In this document: one piece after another, positions 63,520-64,000 of the stretch | Layout: the number at the start of each line of letters is the position of its first letter | Numbering within the stretch: position 1 is the stretch's first letter | Source: Prorocentrum cordatum | Taxonomy: Eukaryota; Sar; Dinophyceae; Prorocentrales; Prorocentraceae | Length of the DNA: 64,000 nt | Direction: 5' to 3' | Assembly: GCA_963575745.1 (NCBI GenBank) | Contig: CAUYUJ010016712.1 | Location: 1-64,000, forward strand | The notes under the pieces: generated by a model | Database searches by the model: none | Seen by the model: only the letters and a program-made list of their open reading frames with translations | What the model was told of the DNA's origin: nothing | Position numbers and translations under genes: made by a program

Positions 63520-64000
63520 TCTCTCGGCACGGATCCCAAACAACCTCCCAATCAAATACAACAATTTGCCATGACCCAGCGCCTCTGCCAGAATGTCGGC
63601 GATGTTCTCCGTGCTTGGCGCGCGCTCCGGCTGAACGCCGCACTCGTGCAAGAATAGCACTGATACCTAAGCATGCTTCTTGAGATGGCCCAACTTCTGA
63701 CTAGAACCTTTCTTGACGGCCAAGCATCCTGCCTGGTTGTCCATGTGGACCTTGGTCTTCACAGGGGCGCACCGGGTATACTCGATCATTGCGGCCAGAC
63801 GGATGTTCTTAGCAGTCGTTTTCTCAAGCTATCGACTCGCTCTCACCAGAGCTCGTGGTGGTAATTGCCTGGCGCGCAGCGCCTCATGACAGACAGAGGG
63901 TACTGGGATTCCTTAGGTCCAACAAGCTCCAAGTAGAAGCCTGTTGTGCTCTTGGGCGACATGGAATCTGCATCAAACCATGCATGTAGATCGACATCGT
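63520..64000 (-). pseudogene. Ty1/copia-like RNase H remnant
   Basis: Minus strand, truncated by the right window edge. DVDLHAWFDADSMSPKSTTG matches the DAD....KSTSG start of copia RNase H, but that frame stops at 63843. A second frame gives KTKVHMDNQAGCLAVKKG, SQKLGHLKKHA, a stop at 63667, and APSTENIADILAEALGHGKL (copia: T-EN-AD-LTK-L). One frameshift and one stop lie inside the domain, so this copy is dead. Upstream integrase/RT would lie beyond base 64000. Confidence 0.75.

Overview
The window looks like nuclear DNA of a dinoflagellate. This rests on content: a DIRS-type retrotransposon carrying a cytosine-5 DNA methyltransferase (such captures have been reported from dinoflagellates), degraded LINE-like and Ty1/copia-like remnants, one ORF start that resembles a bipartite plastid-targeting presequence, and short isolated exon-like islands in a sea of simple repeats. 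No species assignment can be made from the sequence alone.

Layout. 1-2.9 kb: triplet and tetranucleotide microsatellites. 2.94-11.36 kb: one 8.4-kb minus-strand DIRS-like element sitting between two tetranucleotide arrays. It reads A1 - gag-like ORF - RT/RNase H/methyltransferase ORF - tyrosine recombinase - B1 - A2 - B2, the split-direct-repeat arrangement of PAT/Ngaro-type elements. The methyltransferase lies inside the RNase H domain, and B2 has been opened by a ~980-bp minisatellite-rich insertion flanked by 31-bp direct repeats. 11.4-27.5 kb: palindromes, a 77-bp VNTR element, three fold-back or MITE-like elements, the first copies of a dispersed repeat whose tail runs straight into (CTC)n, and a 2-kb CAT/CAG array. 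27.5-37.3 kb: several exon-like islands, a tandem array of 120-165-bp units, and a possible LINE 3' end. 37.3-49.4 kb: more copies of both dispersed families, a fold-back cassette, very long CTC and CAT arrays and minisatellites. 49.4-53 kb: a broken minus-strand LINE-like element. 53-60.4 kb: CAT and CTC arrays and one more dispersed-repeat copy. 60.4-64 kb: the best plus-strand terminal exon, several exon candidates and a copia-like RNase H remnant.

Most long open frames here are by-products of stop-free microsatellites. Only the retroelement ORFs are called with confidence as to function. The other coding calls are exon candidates chosen for balanced amino-acid content plus plausible splice borders; none has an assignable function and all need transcript evidence. 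No rRNA, tRNA, CRISPR or bacterial-type operon was found.
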